From Bolinopsis microptera (Eukaryota > Ctenophora > Tentaculata > Lobata > Bolinopsidae): a DNA stretch of 64,000 bases. The translations under genes were made by a program, and so were the position numbers. Position 1 is the stretch's first letter. Every line of letters starts with the position of its first letter. This document shows, piece after piece, positions 22,102-35,030 of the stretch. Under the pieces are notes generated by a model. It ran no database searches and had not been told where the DNA came from. It was given only the letters and a program-made list of their open reading frames with translations. Where the stretch lies: NCBI RefSeq assembly GCF_026151205.1, contig NC_087075.1, positions 6,218,858 through 6,282,857 on the forward strand, in the 5' to 3' direction.

Positions 22102-25100
22102 CTGTCACATTGCAGGTGCTCCGTCACATACCACTAGATCAGCTTCCTCCTGTCACATTGCAGGTGCTCCGTCACATACCACTAGATCAGCTTCCTCTTG
22201 TCACATTGCAGGTGCTCCGTCACATACCACTAGATCAGCTTCCTCCTGTCACATTGCAGGTGCTCCACCACATACCACTAGATCAGCTTCCTCCTGTCAC
22301 ATTGCAGGTGCTCCGTCACATACCACTAAATCAGCTTCCTCCTGTCACATTGCAGGTGCTCCGTCACATACCACTAGATCAGCTTCCTCCTGTCACATTG
22401 CAGGTGCTCCGCCACATACCACTAGATCAGCTTCCTCCTGTCACATTGCAGGTGCTCCACCACATACCACTAAATCAGCTTCCTCCTGTCACATTGCAGG
22501 TGCTCCGTCACATACCACTAGATCAGCTTCCTCTTGTCACATTGCAGGTGCTCCGTCACATACCACTAGATCAGCTTCCTCCTGTCACATTGCAGGTGCT
22601 CCACCACATACCACTAGATCAGCTTCCTCCTGTCACATTGCAGGTGCTCCGTCACATACCACTAGATCAGCTTCCTCCTGTCACATTGCAGGTGCTCCAC
22701 CACATACCACTAGATCAGCTTCCTCCTGTCACATTGCAGGTGCTCCGTCACATACCACTAGATCAGCTTCCTCCTGTCACATTGCAGGTGCTCCGTCACA
22801 TACCACTAGATCAGCTTCCTCCTGTCACATTGCAGGTGCTCCACCACATACCACTAGATCAGCTTCCTCCTGTCACATTGCAGGTGCTCCGTCACATACC
22901 ACTAGATCAGCTTCCTCCTGTCACATTGCAGGTGCTCCACCACATACCACTAGATCAGCTTCCTCCTGTCACATTGCAGGTGCTCCGCCACATACCACTA
23001 GATCAGCTTCCTCCTGTCACATTGCAGGTGCTCCGTCACATACCACTAGATCAGCTTCCTCCTGTCACATTGCAGGTGCTCCGTCACATACCACTAGATC
23101 AGCTTCCTCCTGTCACATTGCAGGTGCTCCGTCACATACCACTAGATCAGCTTCCTCCTGTCACATTGCAGGTGCTCCACCACATACCACTAGATCAGCT
23201 TCCTCCTGTCACATTGCAGGTGCTCCGTCACATACCACTAGATCAGCTTCCTCCTGTCACATTGCAGGTGCTCCGCCACATACCACTAGATCAGCTTCCT
23301 CCTGTCACATTGCAGGTGCTCCGCCACATACCACTAGATCAGCTTCCTCCTGTCACATTGCAGGTGCTCCACCACATACCACTAGATCAGCTTCCTCCTG
23401 TCACATTGCAGGTGCTCCACCACATACCACTAGATCAGCTTCCTCCTGTCACATTGCAGGTGCTCCGTCACATACCACTAGATCAGCTTCCTCCTGTCAC
23501 ATTGCAGGTGCTCCACCACATACCACTAGATCAGCTTCCTCCTGTCACATTGCAGGTGCTCCGACACATACCACTAGATCAGCTTCCTCCTGTCACATTG
23601 CAGGTGCTCCGCCACATACCACTAGATCAGCTTCCTCCTGTCACATTGCAGGTGCTCCGTCACATACCACTAGATCAGCTTCCTCCTGTCACATTGCAGG
23701 TGCTCCGACACATACCACTAGATCAGCTTCCTCCTGTCACATTGCAGGTGCTCCGTCACATACCACTAGATCAGCTTCCTCCTGTCACATTGCAGGTGCT
23801 CCGTCCACATACCACTAGATCAGCTTCCTCCTGTCACATTGCAGGTGCTCCGCCACATACCACTAGATCAGCTTCCTCCTGTCACATTGCAGGTGCTCCG
23901 TCACATACCACTAGATCAGCTTCCTCCTGTCACATTGCAGGTGCTCCGTCACATACCACTAGATCAGCTTCCTCCTGTCACATTGCAGGTGCTCCGTCAC
24001 ATACCACTAGATCAGCTTCCTCCTGTCACATTGCAGGTGCTCCGTCACATACCACTAGATCAGCTTCCTCCTGTCACATTGCAGGTGCTCCGTCACATAC
24101 CACTAGATCAGCTTCCTCCTGTCACATTGCAGGTGCTCCGTCACATACCACTAGATCAGCTTCCTCCTGTCACATTGCAGGTGCTCCGTCACATACCACT
24201 AGATCAGCTTCCTCCTGTCACATTGCAGGTGCTCCGTCACATACCACTAGATCAGCTTCCTCCTGTCACATTGCAGGTGCTCCGTCACATACCACTAGAT
24301 CAGCTTCCTCCTGTCACATTGCAGGTGCTCCGTCACATACCACTAGATCAGCTTCCTCCTGTCACATTGCAGGTGCTCCGTCACATACCACTAGATCAGC
24401 TTCCTCCTGTCACATTGCAGGTGCTCCGTCACATACCACTAGATCAGCTTCCTCCTGTCACATTGCAGGTGCTCCGTCACATACCACTAGATCAGCTTCC
24501 TCCTGTCACATTGCAGGTGCTCCGTCACATACCACTAGATCAGCTTCCTCCTGTCACATTGCAGGTGCTCCGACCACATACCACTAGATCAGCTTCCTCC
24601 TGTCACATTGCAGGTGCTCCGTCACATACCACTAGATCAGCTTCCTCCTGTCACATTGCAGGTGCTCCGTCACATACCACTAGATCAGCTTCCTCCTGTC
24701 ACATTGCAGGTGCTCCGACCACATACCACTAGATCAGCTTCCTCCTGTCACATTGCAGGTGCTCCGTCACATACCACTAGATCAGCTTCCTCCTGTCACA
24801 TTGCAGGTGCTCCGTCACATACCACTAGATCAGCTTCCTCCTGTCACATTGCAGGTGCTCCACCACATACCACTAGATCAGCTTCCTCCTGTCACATTGC
24901 AGGTGCTCCGTCCACATACCACTAGATCAGCTTCCTCCTGTCACATTGCAGGTGCTCCGTCACATACCACTAGATCAGCTTCCTCCTGTCACATTGCAGG
25001 TGCTCCGTCACATACCACTAGATCAGCTTCCTCCTGTCACATTGCAGGTGCTCCGTCACATACCACTAGATCAGCTTCCTCCTGTCACATTGCAGGTGCT

Positions 25101-28100
25101 CCGCCACATACCACTAGATCAGCTTCCTCCTGTCACATTGCAGGTGCTCCGCCACATACCACTAGATCAGCTTCCTCCTGTCACATTGCAGGTGCTCCGC
25201 CACATACCACTAGATCAGCTTCCTCCTGTCACATTGCAGGTGCTCCGTCACATACCACTAGATCAGCTTCCTCCTGTCACATTGCAGGTGCTCCGTCACA
25301 TACCACTAGATCAGCTTCCTCCTGTCACATTGCAGGTGCTCCGTCACATACCACTAGATCAGCTTCCTCCTGTCACATTGCAGGTGCTCCGTCACATACC
25401 ACTAGATCAGCTTCCTCCTGTCACATTGCAGGTGCTCCGTCACATACCACTAGATCAGCTTCCTCCTGTCACATTGCAGGTGCTCCGTCCACATACCACT
25501 AGATCAGCTTCCTCCTGTCACATTGCAGGTGCTCCGTCACATACCACTAGATCAGCTTCCTCCTGTCACATTGCAGGTGCTCCGTCACATACCACTAGAT
25601 CAGCTTCCTCCTGTCACATTGCAGGTGCTCCGCACATACCACTAGATCAGCTTCCTCCTGTCACATTGCAGGTGCTCCGTCACATACCACTAGATCAGCT
25701 TCCTCCTGTCACATTGCAGGTGCTCCGTCACATACCACTAGATCAGCTTCCTCCTGTCACATTGCAGGTGCTCCGCACATACCACTAGATCAGCTTCCTC
25801 CTGTCACATTGCAGGTGCTCCGTCACATACCACTAGATCAGCTTCCTCCTGTCACATTGCAGGTGCTCCTCCACATACCACTAGATCAGCTTCCTCCTGT
25901 CACATTGCAGGTGCTCCGTCACATACCACTAGATCAGCTTCCTCCTGTCACATTGCAGGTGCTCCGTCACATACCACTAGATCAGCTTCCTCCTGTCACA
26001 TTGCAGGTGCTCCGTCACATACCACTAGATCAGCTTCCTCCTGTCACATTGCAGGTGCTCCGTCACATACCACTAGATCAGCTTCCTCCTGTCACATTGC
26101 AGGTGCTCCGTCACATACCACTAGATCAGCTTCCTCCTGTCACATTGCAGGTGCTCCGACACATACCACTAGATCAGCTTCCTCCTGTCACATTGCAGGT
26201 GCTCCGTCACATACCACTAGATCAGCTTCCTCCTGTCACATTGCAGGTGCTCCGTCACATACCACTAGATCAGCTTCCTCCTGTCACATTGCAGGTGCTC
26301 CACCACATACCACTAGATCAGCTTCCTCCTGTCACATTGCAGGTGCTCCGCCACATACCACTAGATCAGCTTCCTCCTGTCACATTGCAGGTGCTCCGCA
26401 CATACCACTAGATCAGCTTCCTCCTGTCACATTGCAGGTGCTCCGCCACATACCACTAGATCAGCTTCCTCCTGTCACATTGCAGGTGCTCCGTCACATA
26501 CCACTAGATCAGCTTCCTCCTGTCACATTGCAGGTGCTCCACCACATACCACTAGATCAGCTTCCTCCTGTCACATTGCAGGTGCTCCGTCACATACCAC
26601 TAGATCAGCTTCCTCCTGTCACATTGCAGGTGCTCCACCACATACCACTAGATCAGCTTCCTCCTGTCACATTGCAGGTGCTCCGTCACATACCACTAGA
26701 TCAGCTTCCTCCTGTCACATTGCAGGTGCTCCGTCACATACCACTAGATCAGCTTCCTCCTGTCACATTGCAGGTGCTCCACCACATACCACTAGATCAG
26801 CTTCCTCCTGTCACATTGCAGGTGCTCCGCACATACCACTAGATCAGCTTCCTCCTGTCACATTGCAGGTGCTCCGTCACATACCACTAGATCAGCTTCC
26901 TCCTGTCACATTGCAGGTGCTCCGCCACATACCACTAGATCAGCTTCCTCCTGTCACATTGCAGGTGCTCCGTCACATACCACTAGATCAGCTTCCTCCT
27001 GTCACATTGCAGGTGCTCCGTCACATACCACTAGATCAGCTTCCTCCTGTCACATTGCAGGTGCTCCGTCACATACCACTAGATCAGCTTCCTCCTGTCA
27101 CATTGCAGGTGCTCCGTCCACATACCACTAGATCAGCTTCCTCCTGTCACATTGCAGGTGCTCCGCCACATACCACTAGATCAGCTTCCTCCTGTCACAT
27201 TGCAGGTGCTCCACCACATACCACTAGATCAGCTTCCTCCTGTCACATTGCAGGTGCTCCGTCACATACCACTAGATCAGCTTCCTCCTGTCACATTGCA
27301 GGTGCTCCGTCACATACCACTAGATCAGCTTCCTCCTGTCACATTGCAGGTGCTCCGCCACATACCACTAGATCAGCTTCCTCCTGTCACATTGCAGGTG
27401 CTCCGTCACATACCACTAGATCAGCTTCCTCCTGTCACATTGCAGGTGCTCCGCCACATACCACTAGATCAGCTTCCTCCTGTCACATTGCAGGTGCTCC
27501 GTCACATACCACTAGATCAGCTTCCTCCTGTCACATTGCAGGTGCTCCGTCACATACCACTAGATCAGCTTCCTCCTGTCACATTGCAGGTGCTCCGTCA
27601 CATACCACTAGATCAGCTTCCTCTTGTCACATTGCAGGTGCTCCACCACATACCACTAGATCAGCTTCCTCCTGTCACATTGCAGGTGCTCCGCCACATA
27701 CCACTAGATCAGCTTCCTCCTGTCACATTGCAGGTGCTCCGTCACATACCACTAGATCAGCTTCCTCCTGTCACATTGCAGGTGCTCCGTCACATACCAC
27801 TAGATCAGCTTCCTCCTGTCACATTGCAGGTGCTCCACCACATACCACTAGATCAGCTTCCTCTGTCACATTGCAGGTGCTCCGTCACATACCACTAGAT
27901 CAGCTTCCTCCTGTCACATTGCAGGTGCTCCGTCACATACCACTAGATCAGCTTCCTCCTGTCACATTGCAGGTGCTCCGTCACATACCACTAGATCAGC
28001 TTCCTCCTGTCACATTGCAGGTGCTCCTCACATACCACTAGATCAGCTTCCTCCTGTCACATTGCAGGTGCTCCGTCACATACCACTAGATCAGCTTCCT

Positions 28101-28126
28101 CCTGTCACATTGCAGGTGCTCCGTCA
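22102..28126. repeat. 48-bp minisatellite, about 125 copies
   Basis: The unit is TCCTGTCACATTGCAGGTGC, then TCCGTCACATACCACTAGAT, then CAGCTTCC, 48 bp. Variation is concentrated at one site (TCCGTCAC, TCCGCCAC, TCCACCAC, TCCGACAC). 48 is a multiple of 3, so 16-residue repeat frames stay open until single-base indels (TCCACATACC, GCACATACC) shift them. The long plus-strand frames are antisense to the FTSJ1-like exon at the left edge and are not a gene. On minus the unit reads GACGGAGCACCTGCAATG then TGACAGGA; its first part could encode DGAP, the motif that precedes the orphan exon, and its end coincides with that exon's acceptor. Confidence 0.95.
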
Positions 28127-28157
28127 TCCTCGGTAAGGATGATGGTCTGTTGCTTGA

Positions 28158-28361
28158 TTAGACGAAGAAGAGTGTGGTGCAGGATCGTAGCTCCATGTAG
28201 GTGTGGCACTCTGGACAGAAATGGTTAGGACGTAGGAGTTCCACATCGAGGCAGTACTGTAGAGCTGTGGCTTCTGAAGAGAGGACTCCAGTTCTTCTGA
28301 GATCTTCGTAGGAGAGGAAAGTGAGAGCCATATCGAATGATAGTATTAGCTGTTTGCTCAT
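28158..28361 (-). pseudogene. Possible Merlin/ISXO2-type transposase N-terminal fragment
   Basis: A 67-codon minus frame contains SSEATALQYCLDVELLRPNH then FCPECHTYMELR. The layout, a short helical segment with ALQxC followed by a single CPxC zinc-ribbon half and a basic strand, resembles the N-terminus of eukaryotic Merlin (ISXO2-like) transposases. The frame ends soon after, next to the 48-bp array, and the DDE core is missing. Identification rests on this short pattern only. Confidence 0.4.
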
Positions 28362-28823
28362 GTTTATATATCTCGACTGGAATTTTGACTGCTTGCTGGG
28401 ACGTCACAGAAGAGTACCTTATATTTGTCACGATCGCAAGACTTTGTTGTTCTTCTTATCGCGTCACATAACTAGATCAAACATTCCGATTACCACCGAA
28501 CAGTCGATGAGGCGAAGGCATTTTGATTTCTTGCCATAGCGTCACGTGAGAGGGGCTGCGAATACTCACCACGTGATCCATGTTATCGTGTTATGGCTAC
28601 CATCTTGTTGGGCCATGCGATCCATGCGATCAATGCGATCCGAACCGTGAATTAACAAGCTCTGATCCCGAAACCCTCGGGTATAAAGGTTGTTATCACA
28701 TAGGTTCCTCATTCCAGTTTTCGTTCTACTATTATTATATAACTTTATTCAAATCAAAAATAGAACATAAAGAACATCTTGATGACCTGATAAGTCACCA
28801 AGAGAAAAATAACACTGAATAAA

Positions 28824-31800
28824 CTAAATCATGCTTAACTCTCTCCATGCTTTTCTATCTGTTGCAAAAAGTCTTAAATGGTATAAATCGTCTGTATTTA
28901 CAAGTCTAAAGTTTCTGTCATTTAAATCGTTCAAAATAGTTTTTAACAAGTTTGACTGGTGTCGTCCGACTCTACCTCTCATCAAACTCTGACTCTCTAC
29001 AGCAAAATGTAAGGCAAGCTGGGCAGGTGAGTTATTATCACTGCGGAGGATGTGACCGAGCATTCTCCACCGTGCACGAGCAACACGCTCACTTAGTGGA
29101 ACAACTTCGCAGCGTTTGTATAGAGTCACATTTCGTATGACATTAGGGTAGGTCATGCCGATGATCGTACGGAGATGATTCCTGTGGCAGACATCAAGTT
29201 TTTGAAGGAGTTGTTTAGATGTTGCCCAACTGTTGCAATTATACATCAGTATTGAAACAACTTGTGCTTCATATATCTTGAGTCGAATTTTCAAGGGTAT
29301 ACGTCTACCTTGTTCCCAGACTTTTTTGTAGTTCTGAAAAGCAATGTTAGCAAGTATACATCGTCTCTTGACATCTTCGATGCTACACAACTTAGAGCCT
29401 AAAGAGATAGATGACCTCCAAGGTTCTCTACCTCTGAGTGTCTCTCCTTTGTTATCAACCTCGTTCTTGCTAGCCAGATAGAAGTGGGTGAACTCGGTTT
29501 TTGACTCATTGACAAAAAGATTCCACTCTTCCAATATCTCTTTACATATTGGCAACAAAGACTCCAAATTGCTTTTATCCTCATCAGTAAAATCAACATC
29601 ATCTGCGAACTCCCACTCGAGGGGTAACAGATTCTCAGCTATGGGAGGGTTAGGTCTTAGATAGGACATAACAGCACGCAGGTGGTAAAGTGCTGCTGCC
29701 AGATATAGAGTGAACAAGTTTCCAGACAAACTGTCGCCTTGAAAAGCTCCAATCGTGACAATAAACTCTCCCGATATTGTTGAGTTCACTTTGATCTTCA
29801 GTTTAGTATTTGCGAGCAAATACCTTACCAGTCGAATGTCGTCCTCACTACAACCAGCATCAGCTAAAATGTCAAGTAATACCGACCTCTTTATGGTATC
29901 GAAAGCAGAGGACATGTCAATGCCCATCTTATGTATAGACCAACGTTTTTCCTTGACAACTGACACTAGTATTCGCTGGGTCCAAACGATATTTGCACAA
30001 CTATGGCCAGGTTTATAGGCATTCTGCCAAGGACCAGTGTACTGAGATACTTGCCTTTGGATGCGCTTTAAGACTATCATGGACAATATCTTTCTAGTAC
30101 CGTTTAGTAGGCAAAGTGGGCGCAAACTCTTAGGGGGGCCTAGTGGCTTTCCAGGTTTTTGGAGCGGAGTAAGGTATCCCTCTGTGAAAGAAGGTACATG
30201 TTCATGGAGCTCAAAGGATCGATTAGTAAGTTGTGCAAATGTGGAAAAAAAGATTTCAGGAGAGTGTTTGAGAAATTCGTTTGGGATCCCATCTGGTCCA
30301 ACAGCTTTACCGTTCTTGAGTTTCTTGGCCGCAAGCTCAACTTCAAACGCTGTAATGGGGTTTTGAAGGGGCCTAGGGTTACCTGTGAACGGTTCTAGTG
30401 GTGGTTCACTGTCAGGTCCAGTGTAGTGTTCTTCGAAGTACTGGCGAATGATTTCAGCCTTGTCTCGTTCATTATCTACCAGTTGGTTGTCAGTGTTGAA
30501 AACAGACACAGAGCCTGCACCCGTTTTCTGTTTGCCTGATAGTTGACGAGCAGCTTCAAACATTCTCCGTCCTTCGTCTATGGTGGCTATAGAGTCAGCT
30601 AGGCTGTTTGCTAACTCAACTCTCAATGTTTTCAACCGTTTAGTAATGTCGTTTGAGAGCCTGTTGATTTTAGCTCTGAGAGCTGTCCTGTCTCTGTATT
30701 CGTTGTTGTTCAGTTGTTGTAAAAGTTGTTTCCTTTCTTCAGACATGCTAACAACTTGACTGTCAGAGGAATGATTCCTCTTTCGCTGTGGCTCACGAAA
30801 ACCCACAGTGGAAACAGCAGCTTCTTTAACTTCACCAAAAAGCATATCAAATTGCTGTTCCGTGTTGTTGGAGGTAAAGTCAGGATCTGATACAGTTTGC
30901 TCAAGTTTCTGACGAAGTTCTTGCTGATATTGTTGTTGAACTTGTTTGCTTCCAATCAAGGTTGTTGTGTTATAAGTCTTTTGAAATGCTCTGCTCTCCT
31001 TGTACAACTTGAAGCGCTGCGAGAAATCTGCCTTGGCAACAACAAGTTTATGGTCACTGCGGTGCTTTGTACCTGCATATGACCTGGCATCAGTTAGCAG
31101 TGCCTTGCTTCTGGACTTGCAGAGTATGAAGTCAATCTGTTGGAAATAAGGTTTACTTTTCCTGGTTGCTCGATCCCGAATCCAACCAGTCCGTGTGGTA
31201 ATGTGTCTGCTGCTATGGGAGAATGAAGTGTTGGCAGCAAACAGGCCATTAGCAGTGAGAAAGTGTAGCAACCTTTCACCATTTTCATTCCTCCTCCCAA
31301 CACCATGTCTACCAATATTCACATGTAAACCATTTTCTACATCAACAGGGCTTCTTTTGCCAAGTTTGGCATTAAAGTCGCCTAACATCCATACTTCAAA
31401 TCTAGCAGGAACACTGATAGCCTCGAGTAGCTCCTCGTAAAATTGGGTCGCTAATCGGGGGTTCTGAACTGACTTGGGATTCGTAGGGCTGTAACAATTA
31501 ACAATTCTGATATGACAAGGTGGTTGATCCACCCTTTTAGCACTTAATTTAAAGTCCATATAAACAACTCTGTCACTGATCTGATGATGCGATACTATAC
31601 ATTCCAAAAAACGCTTGTTAACAATAAACCCAAGTCCACCGTGTCTATCGTGTCTCTGATCAAACAAAAACGATCGATGATGTCCAGGGAGTGTTGTTTC
31701 CAAGTATTCACGTGTCTTGGTCTCCTGAAGTGCTAAAATGTCTAAGTTATATCTGTCAATGTCCTCTGCAACGAAGTGTTGCCTGTATGTGGTCGATAGA

Positions 31801-31916
31801 CCGCAAACATTCCATGTCCCAAAATTGAGTGTCGTAGCCATGATGAAAAGAGTAGCGTAGACTAGGAATCCTGCGATCTTCCTCGAGGCGTTAAACGTAC
31901 TGACTTTGGCAGTCAT
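28824..31916 (-). mobile_element. LINE ORF2, endonuclease plus reverse transcriptase, RTE-like, intact
   Basis: A single open frame of up to 1030 codons on minus. An apurinic-type endonuclease occupies about residues 30-300, with WNVCGL, LALQETK, the MLGDFNAKLG motif (Asp near 180), the QQIDFILCK segment and KHRSDHKLV (catalytic His). A reverse transcriptase spans about 500-800, with KAVGPDGIPNEFLK, GAFQGDSLSGNLF and the palm motif FADDVDF near 770. The C-terminal segment has RARWRMLGHILRSDNNSP and RGRVGRHQSNLL. The endonuclease layout and long C-terminal tail suggest an RTE-type element, but the clade is not certain. Met 26 (MATTLNFGTWNV) may be the true start. No stop or frameshift interrupts the frame, so the copy may be young and possibly autonomous. 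An ORF1 was not found upstream on this strand. Confidence 0.93.
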
Positions 31917-31978
31917 GCGGACCCGTTACAGTCACACACCATCGTTCTACTACCACAACATATCTACTACTACTCATC

Positions 31979-32689
31979 ATGCCTACACGATCCGGACTTC
32001 GACTATCCCGACCTATTCCTCCCCCAACTTGCAGTCATTGTGGCGCACGAGGTCACATCAACACAGTGTGTCCACGATCCTCCTACTCTCCTGTTATCCC
32101 AGCCCTCACCTGCACCCACTGCATCCGAACAGTCAGAAGTGGACAGAGTAACGAGCCAGACGGTACGCAGATAGTGGTTACGATAGACCCCTGCGATACA
32201 CACTCCTCTCCTGTCGTCAGACCGTCTCCCCCTCCCCCTCACACCCCTGCTGCTCCTACAGCACCTGTGGTTCTTCCTCCTCCTCCCCCTCGACCTGTCG
32301 TTCCGGGATGTGTGCCTGAGATGTGCCCCAGGTGTGCCCCAGGTGGTTCTGCCCGAGGTGTGCCCGAGGTGTGCCCGAGGTGTGCCCGAGATGTGCCCAG
32401 GTTCTTTTCCCAAGGTTTCCCAATTACCATGCCCGAATTTTGCCCGAGATGTGCCCGAGATGTGCCCGAGGTGTGCCCGAGGTGTGCCCCAGGTGGTTCT
32501 GCCCGAGGTGTGCTTTGTGCCCCAGGTGTGCCCCAGGTGTGCCCGAGTTTGTGCCCCAGGTGTGCCCGAGGTGTGCCCCAGATGTGCATCGGCAGATTAC
32601 CGAGTTACCGTTTTAAGAATTTAAGAACAGCATGTTCCTGTTGCAGGTATAGCTGGGTAGAGGTGTTTTCGCGAGACCCAACATGGTAG
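31979..32689 (+). CDS. Hypothetical proline-rich ORF with zinc-knuckle-like motif
   Basis: This is a 236-codon frame starting 63 bases from the head of the LINE on the opposite strand. Residues 18-33 read CSHCGARGHINTVCPR, a clean C-x2-C-x4-H-x4-C zinc-knuckle spacing. A proline-rich stretch (PSPPPPHTPAAP, VLPPPPPRPVV) follows. From residue 108 the frame enters an 11-bp minisatellite (TGTGCCCGAGG) that yields artefactual PRCARGVPEV repeats. The first 107 codons may be a real exon, perhaps of the transglutaminase-like gene downstream, but no donor or matching upstream phase could be established. Function unknown. Confidence 0.3.
   Translation: MPTRSGLRLSRPIPPPTCSHCGARGHINTVCPRSSYSPVIPALTCTHCIRTVRSGQSNEPDGTQIVVTIDPCDTHSSPVVRPSPPPPHTPAAPTAPVVLPPPPPRPVVPGCVPEMCPRCAPGGSARGVPEVCPRCARDVPRFFSQGFPITMPEFCPRCARDVPEVCPRCAPGGSARGVLCAPGVPQVCPSLCPRCARGVPQMCIGRLPSYRFKNLRTACSCCRYSWVEVFSRDPTW
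32318..32590. repeat. 11-bp minisatellite TGTGCCCGAGG
   Basis: Tandem TGTGCCCGAGG and TGTGCCCCAGG units occur in two blocks (about 32318-32400 and 32445-32590), separated by a copy break containing TTCTTTTCCCAAGGTTTCCC. The block GTGCCCCAGGTGGTTCTGCC occurs in both, indicating a larger duplication. Confidence 0.9.
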
Positions 32690-32818
32690 CAGAGGTTACT
32701 ATGGTTACTACGGTTACTGTGGTTACTACGGTTACTACGGTTACTAAATATGTTCCTGTTGCAGGTATTTCAAGTGTGAGCTGGGCAGAGGTGTATTCGC
32801 GAGACCCAACATGGTAGC
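32634..32818 (+). repeat. Duplicated splice acceptor plus exon start
   Basis: The segment GTTCCTGTTGCAGGTAT followed by GCGAGACCCAACATGGTAG occurs at 32634-32690 and again at 32752-32816. The second copy is the real exon (open frame). The first lacks TTCAAGTGTGA and reads into a stop. GGTTACTACGGTTACT repeats lie between the copies. Confidence 0.8.
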
Positions 32819-32883
32819 TTTCTACAAAGTTGAGAAAAACACCGCCTCAATGTGGACACTCAGTAGAGCTGTGGTGAGTGCAG

Positions 32884-32970
32884 GCTTGACACGTGACAGT
32901 GTTGGCTTAACACGTGACAGTGTTGGCTTAACACGTGACAGTGTTGGCTTAACACGTGACAGTCGTTAAT
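32884..32970. repeat. 20-bp repeat with CACGTG, just after a splice donor
   Basis: Four copies of AACACGTGACAGTGTTGGCT begin about a dozen bases after the GT donor of the exon ending at 32873. Each carries a CACGTG palindrome. Confidence 0.9.
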
Positions 32971-33392
32971 TCCTGTCACCTATCAGAGCTAGAGAGGGAG
33001 CCTAGTTCTAATGTATCGTCACAATAGTGACTTTAATATACAGTATCCAGGCTTATTTTAATAGCTGAAAAACAATAAACAAACAAAAAGAGGTAAATTA
33101 AAACAAAGTGTTGGTTTTACTCGGTTTCCTGATATCCGTGATTAATAGCCTGAGGTCCCCAGGTAATTATTATGCAATTGTTATCACCCAAGGTACTGAT
33201 ACAAAGGCTTGTGAGAAACTACCGCGCTAGGAAAAAGGCAGAGAAGATAAAAAACGCTCCCAAAGAGCTCCAGTAAGTTCTCATTATTATTTATTACTGC
33301 TTCTATATAGTATAGTGCTACTAGTACGAACTGAGCCATTAGTGAGACGCAGAATAAGCCTGATTTCCTTTTGTCTTGTTGTTGACAGTCCT

Positions 33393-34773
33393 GTCCAGTT
33401 CCTACAAGTAACACCAGTAGTAAGACTACACATGATCCCAGTTCCTAGAAGTAACACTAGTAGTAAGACTACACATGATCCCAGTTCCTACAAGTAACAC
33501 TAGTAGTAAGACTACACATGATCCCAGTTCCTACAAGTAACACTAGTAGTAAGACTACACATGATCCCAGTTCCTAGAAGTAACACTAGTAGTAAGACTA
33601 CACACGATCCCAGTTCCTAGAAGTAACACTAGTAGTAAGACTACACATGATCCCAGTTCCTACAAGAAACACTAGTAGTAAGACTACACATGATCCCAGT
33701 TCCTAGAAGTAACACTAGTAGTAAGACTACACACGATCCCAGTTCCTAGAAGTAACACTAGTAGTAAGACTACACATGATCCCAGTTCCTAGAAGTAACA
33801 CTAGTAGTAAGACTACACATGATCCCAGTTCCTAGAAGTAACACTAGTAGTAAGACTACACATGATCCCAGTTCCTAGAAGTAACACTAGTAGTAAGACT
33901 ACACATGATCCCAGTTCCTAGAAGTAACACTAGTAGTAAGACTACACATGATCCCAGTTCCTAGAAGTAACTCTAGTAGTAAGACTACACATGATCCCAG
34001 TTCCTAGAAGTAACACTAGTAGTAAGACTACACATGATCCCAGTTCCTAGAAGTAACTCTAGTAGTAAGACTACACATGATCCCAGTTCCTAGAAGTAAC
34101 ACTAGTAGTAAGACTACACATGATCCCAGTTCCTAGAAGTAACACTAGTAGTAAGACTACACATGATCCCAGTTCCTACAAGTAACACTAGTAGTAAGAC
34201 TACACATGATCCCAGTTCCTACAAGTAACACTAGTAGTAAGACTACACATGATCCCAGTTCCTACAAGTAACACTAGTAGTAAGACTACACATGATCCCA
34301 GTTCCTAGAAGTAACACTAGTAGTAAGACTACACATGATCCCAGTTCCTAGAAGTAACACTAGTAGTAAGACTACACATGATCCCAGTTCCTAGAAGTAA
34401 CACTAGTAGTAAGACTACACATGATCCCAGTTCCTAGAAGTAACACTAGTAGTAAGACTACACATGATCCCAGTTCCTAGAAGTAACACTAGTAGTAAGA
34501 CTACACATGATCCCAGTTCCTAGAAGTAACACCAGTAGTAAGACTACACATGATCCCAGTTCCTAGAAGTAACACTAGTAGTAAGACTACACATGATCCC
34601 AGTTCCTACAAGTAACACTAGTAGTAAGACTACACATATCCCAGTTCCTAGAAGTAACACTAGTAGTAAGACTACACATGATCCCAGTTCCTACAAGTAA
34701 CACTAGTAGTAAGACTACACATGATCCCAGTTCCTACAAGTAACACTAGTAGTAAGACTACACATGATCTCAG
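33393..34773. repeat. 43-bp intronic minisatellite, about 32 copies
   Basis: The unit is CCCAGTTCCTAGAAGTAACA, then CTAGTAGTAAGACTACACAT, then GAT. The main variants are CCTACAAG for CCTAGAAG. The array fills the intron before the transglutaminase-like exon at 34774. Its last unit ends ACACATGATCTCAG, which is that exon's splice acceptor. Confidence 0.95.
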
Positions 34774-35030
34774 GTATATAGATATGCACGCAATCAACGC
34801 TCCTACTGAGGCTACAGAGTCATTACAGATGTTAGCTCAGTACCAGCAAGTTCTCTGATGAAGGCCACAAGGCCAGGGCTATCTACAGGTATTTGGTTAC
34901 TTCGTGAATATGTACATTGTAATATACTTTAACTTCATCAGAAAGGACATGAGTGATGTGGACCATTCTACTCAGTGTATATATATACTCACATCATCCA
35001 TTACCTGCGCAAACCAACCTCATAAACACA

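Noticed and set aside
22034-28041. Plus-strand frames with 16-residue repeats ([16 protein letters not shown])
   Set aside because: They start antisense to the FTSJ1-like exon, switch frame at indels and have no independent gene support.
28952-31440. Plus-strand frames across the LINE
   Set aside because: Shadows of the intact minus-strand ORF2.
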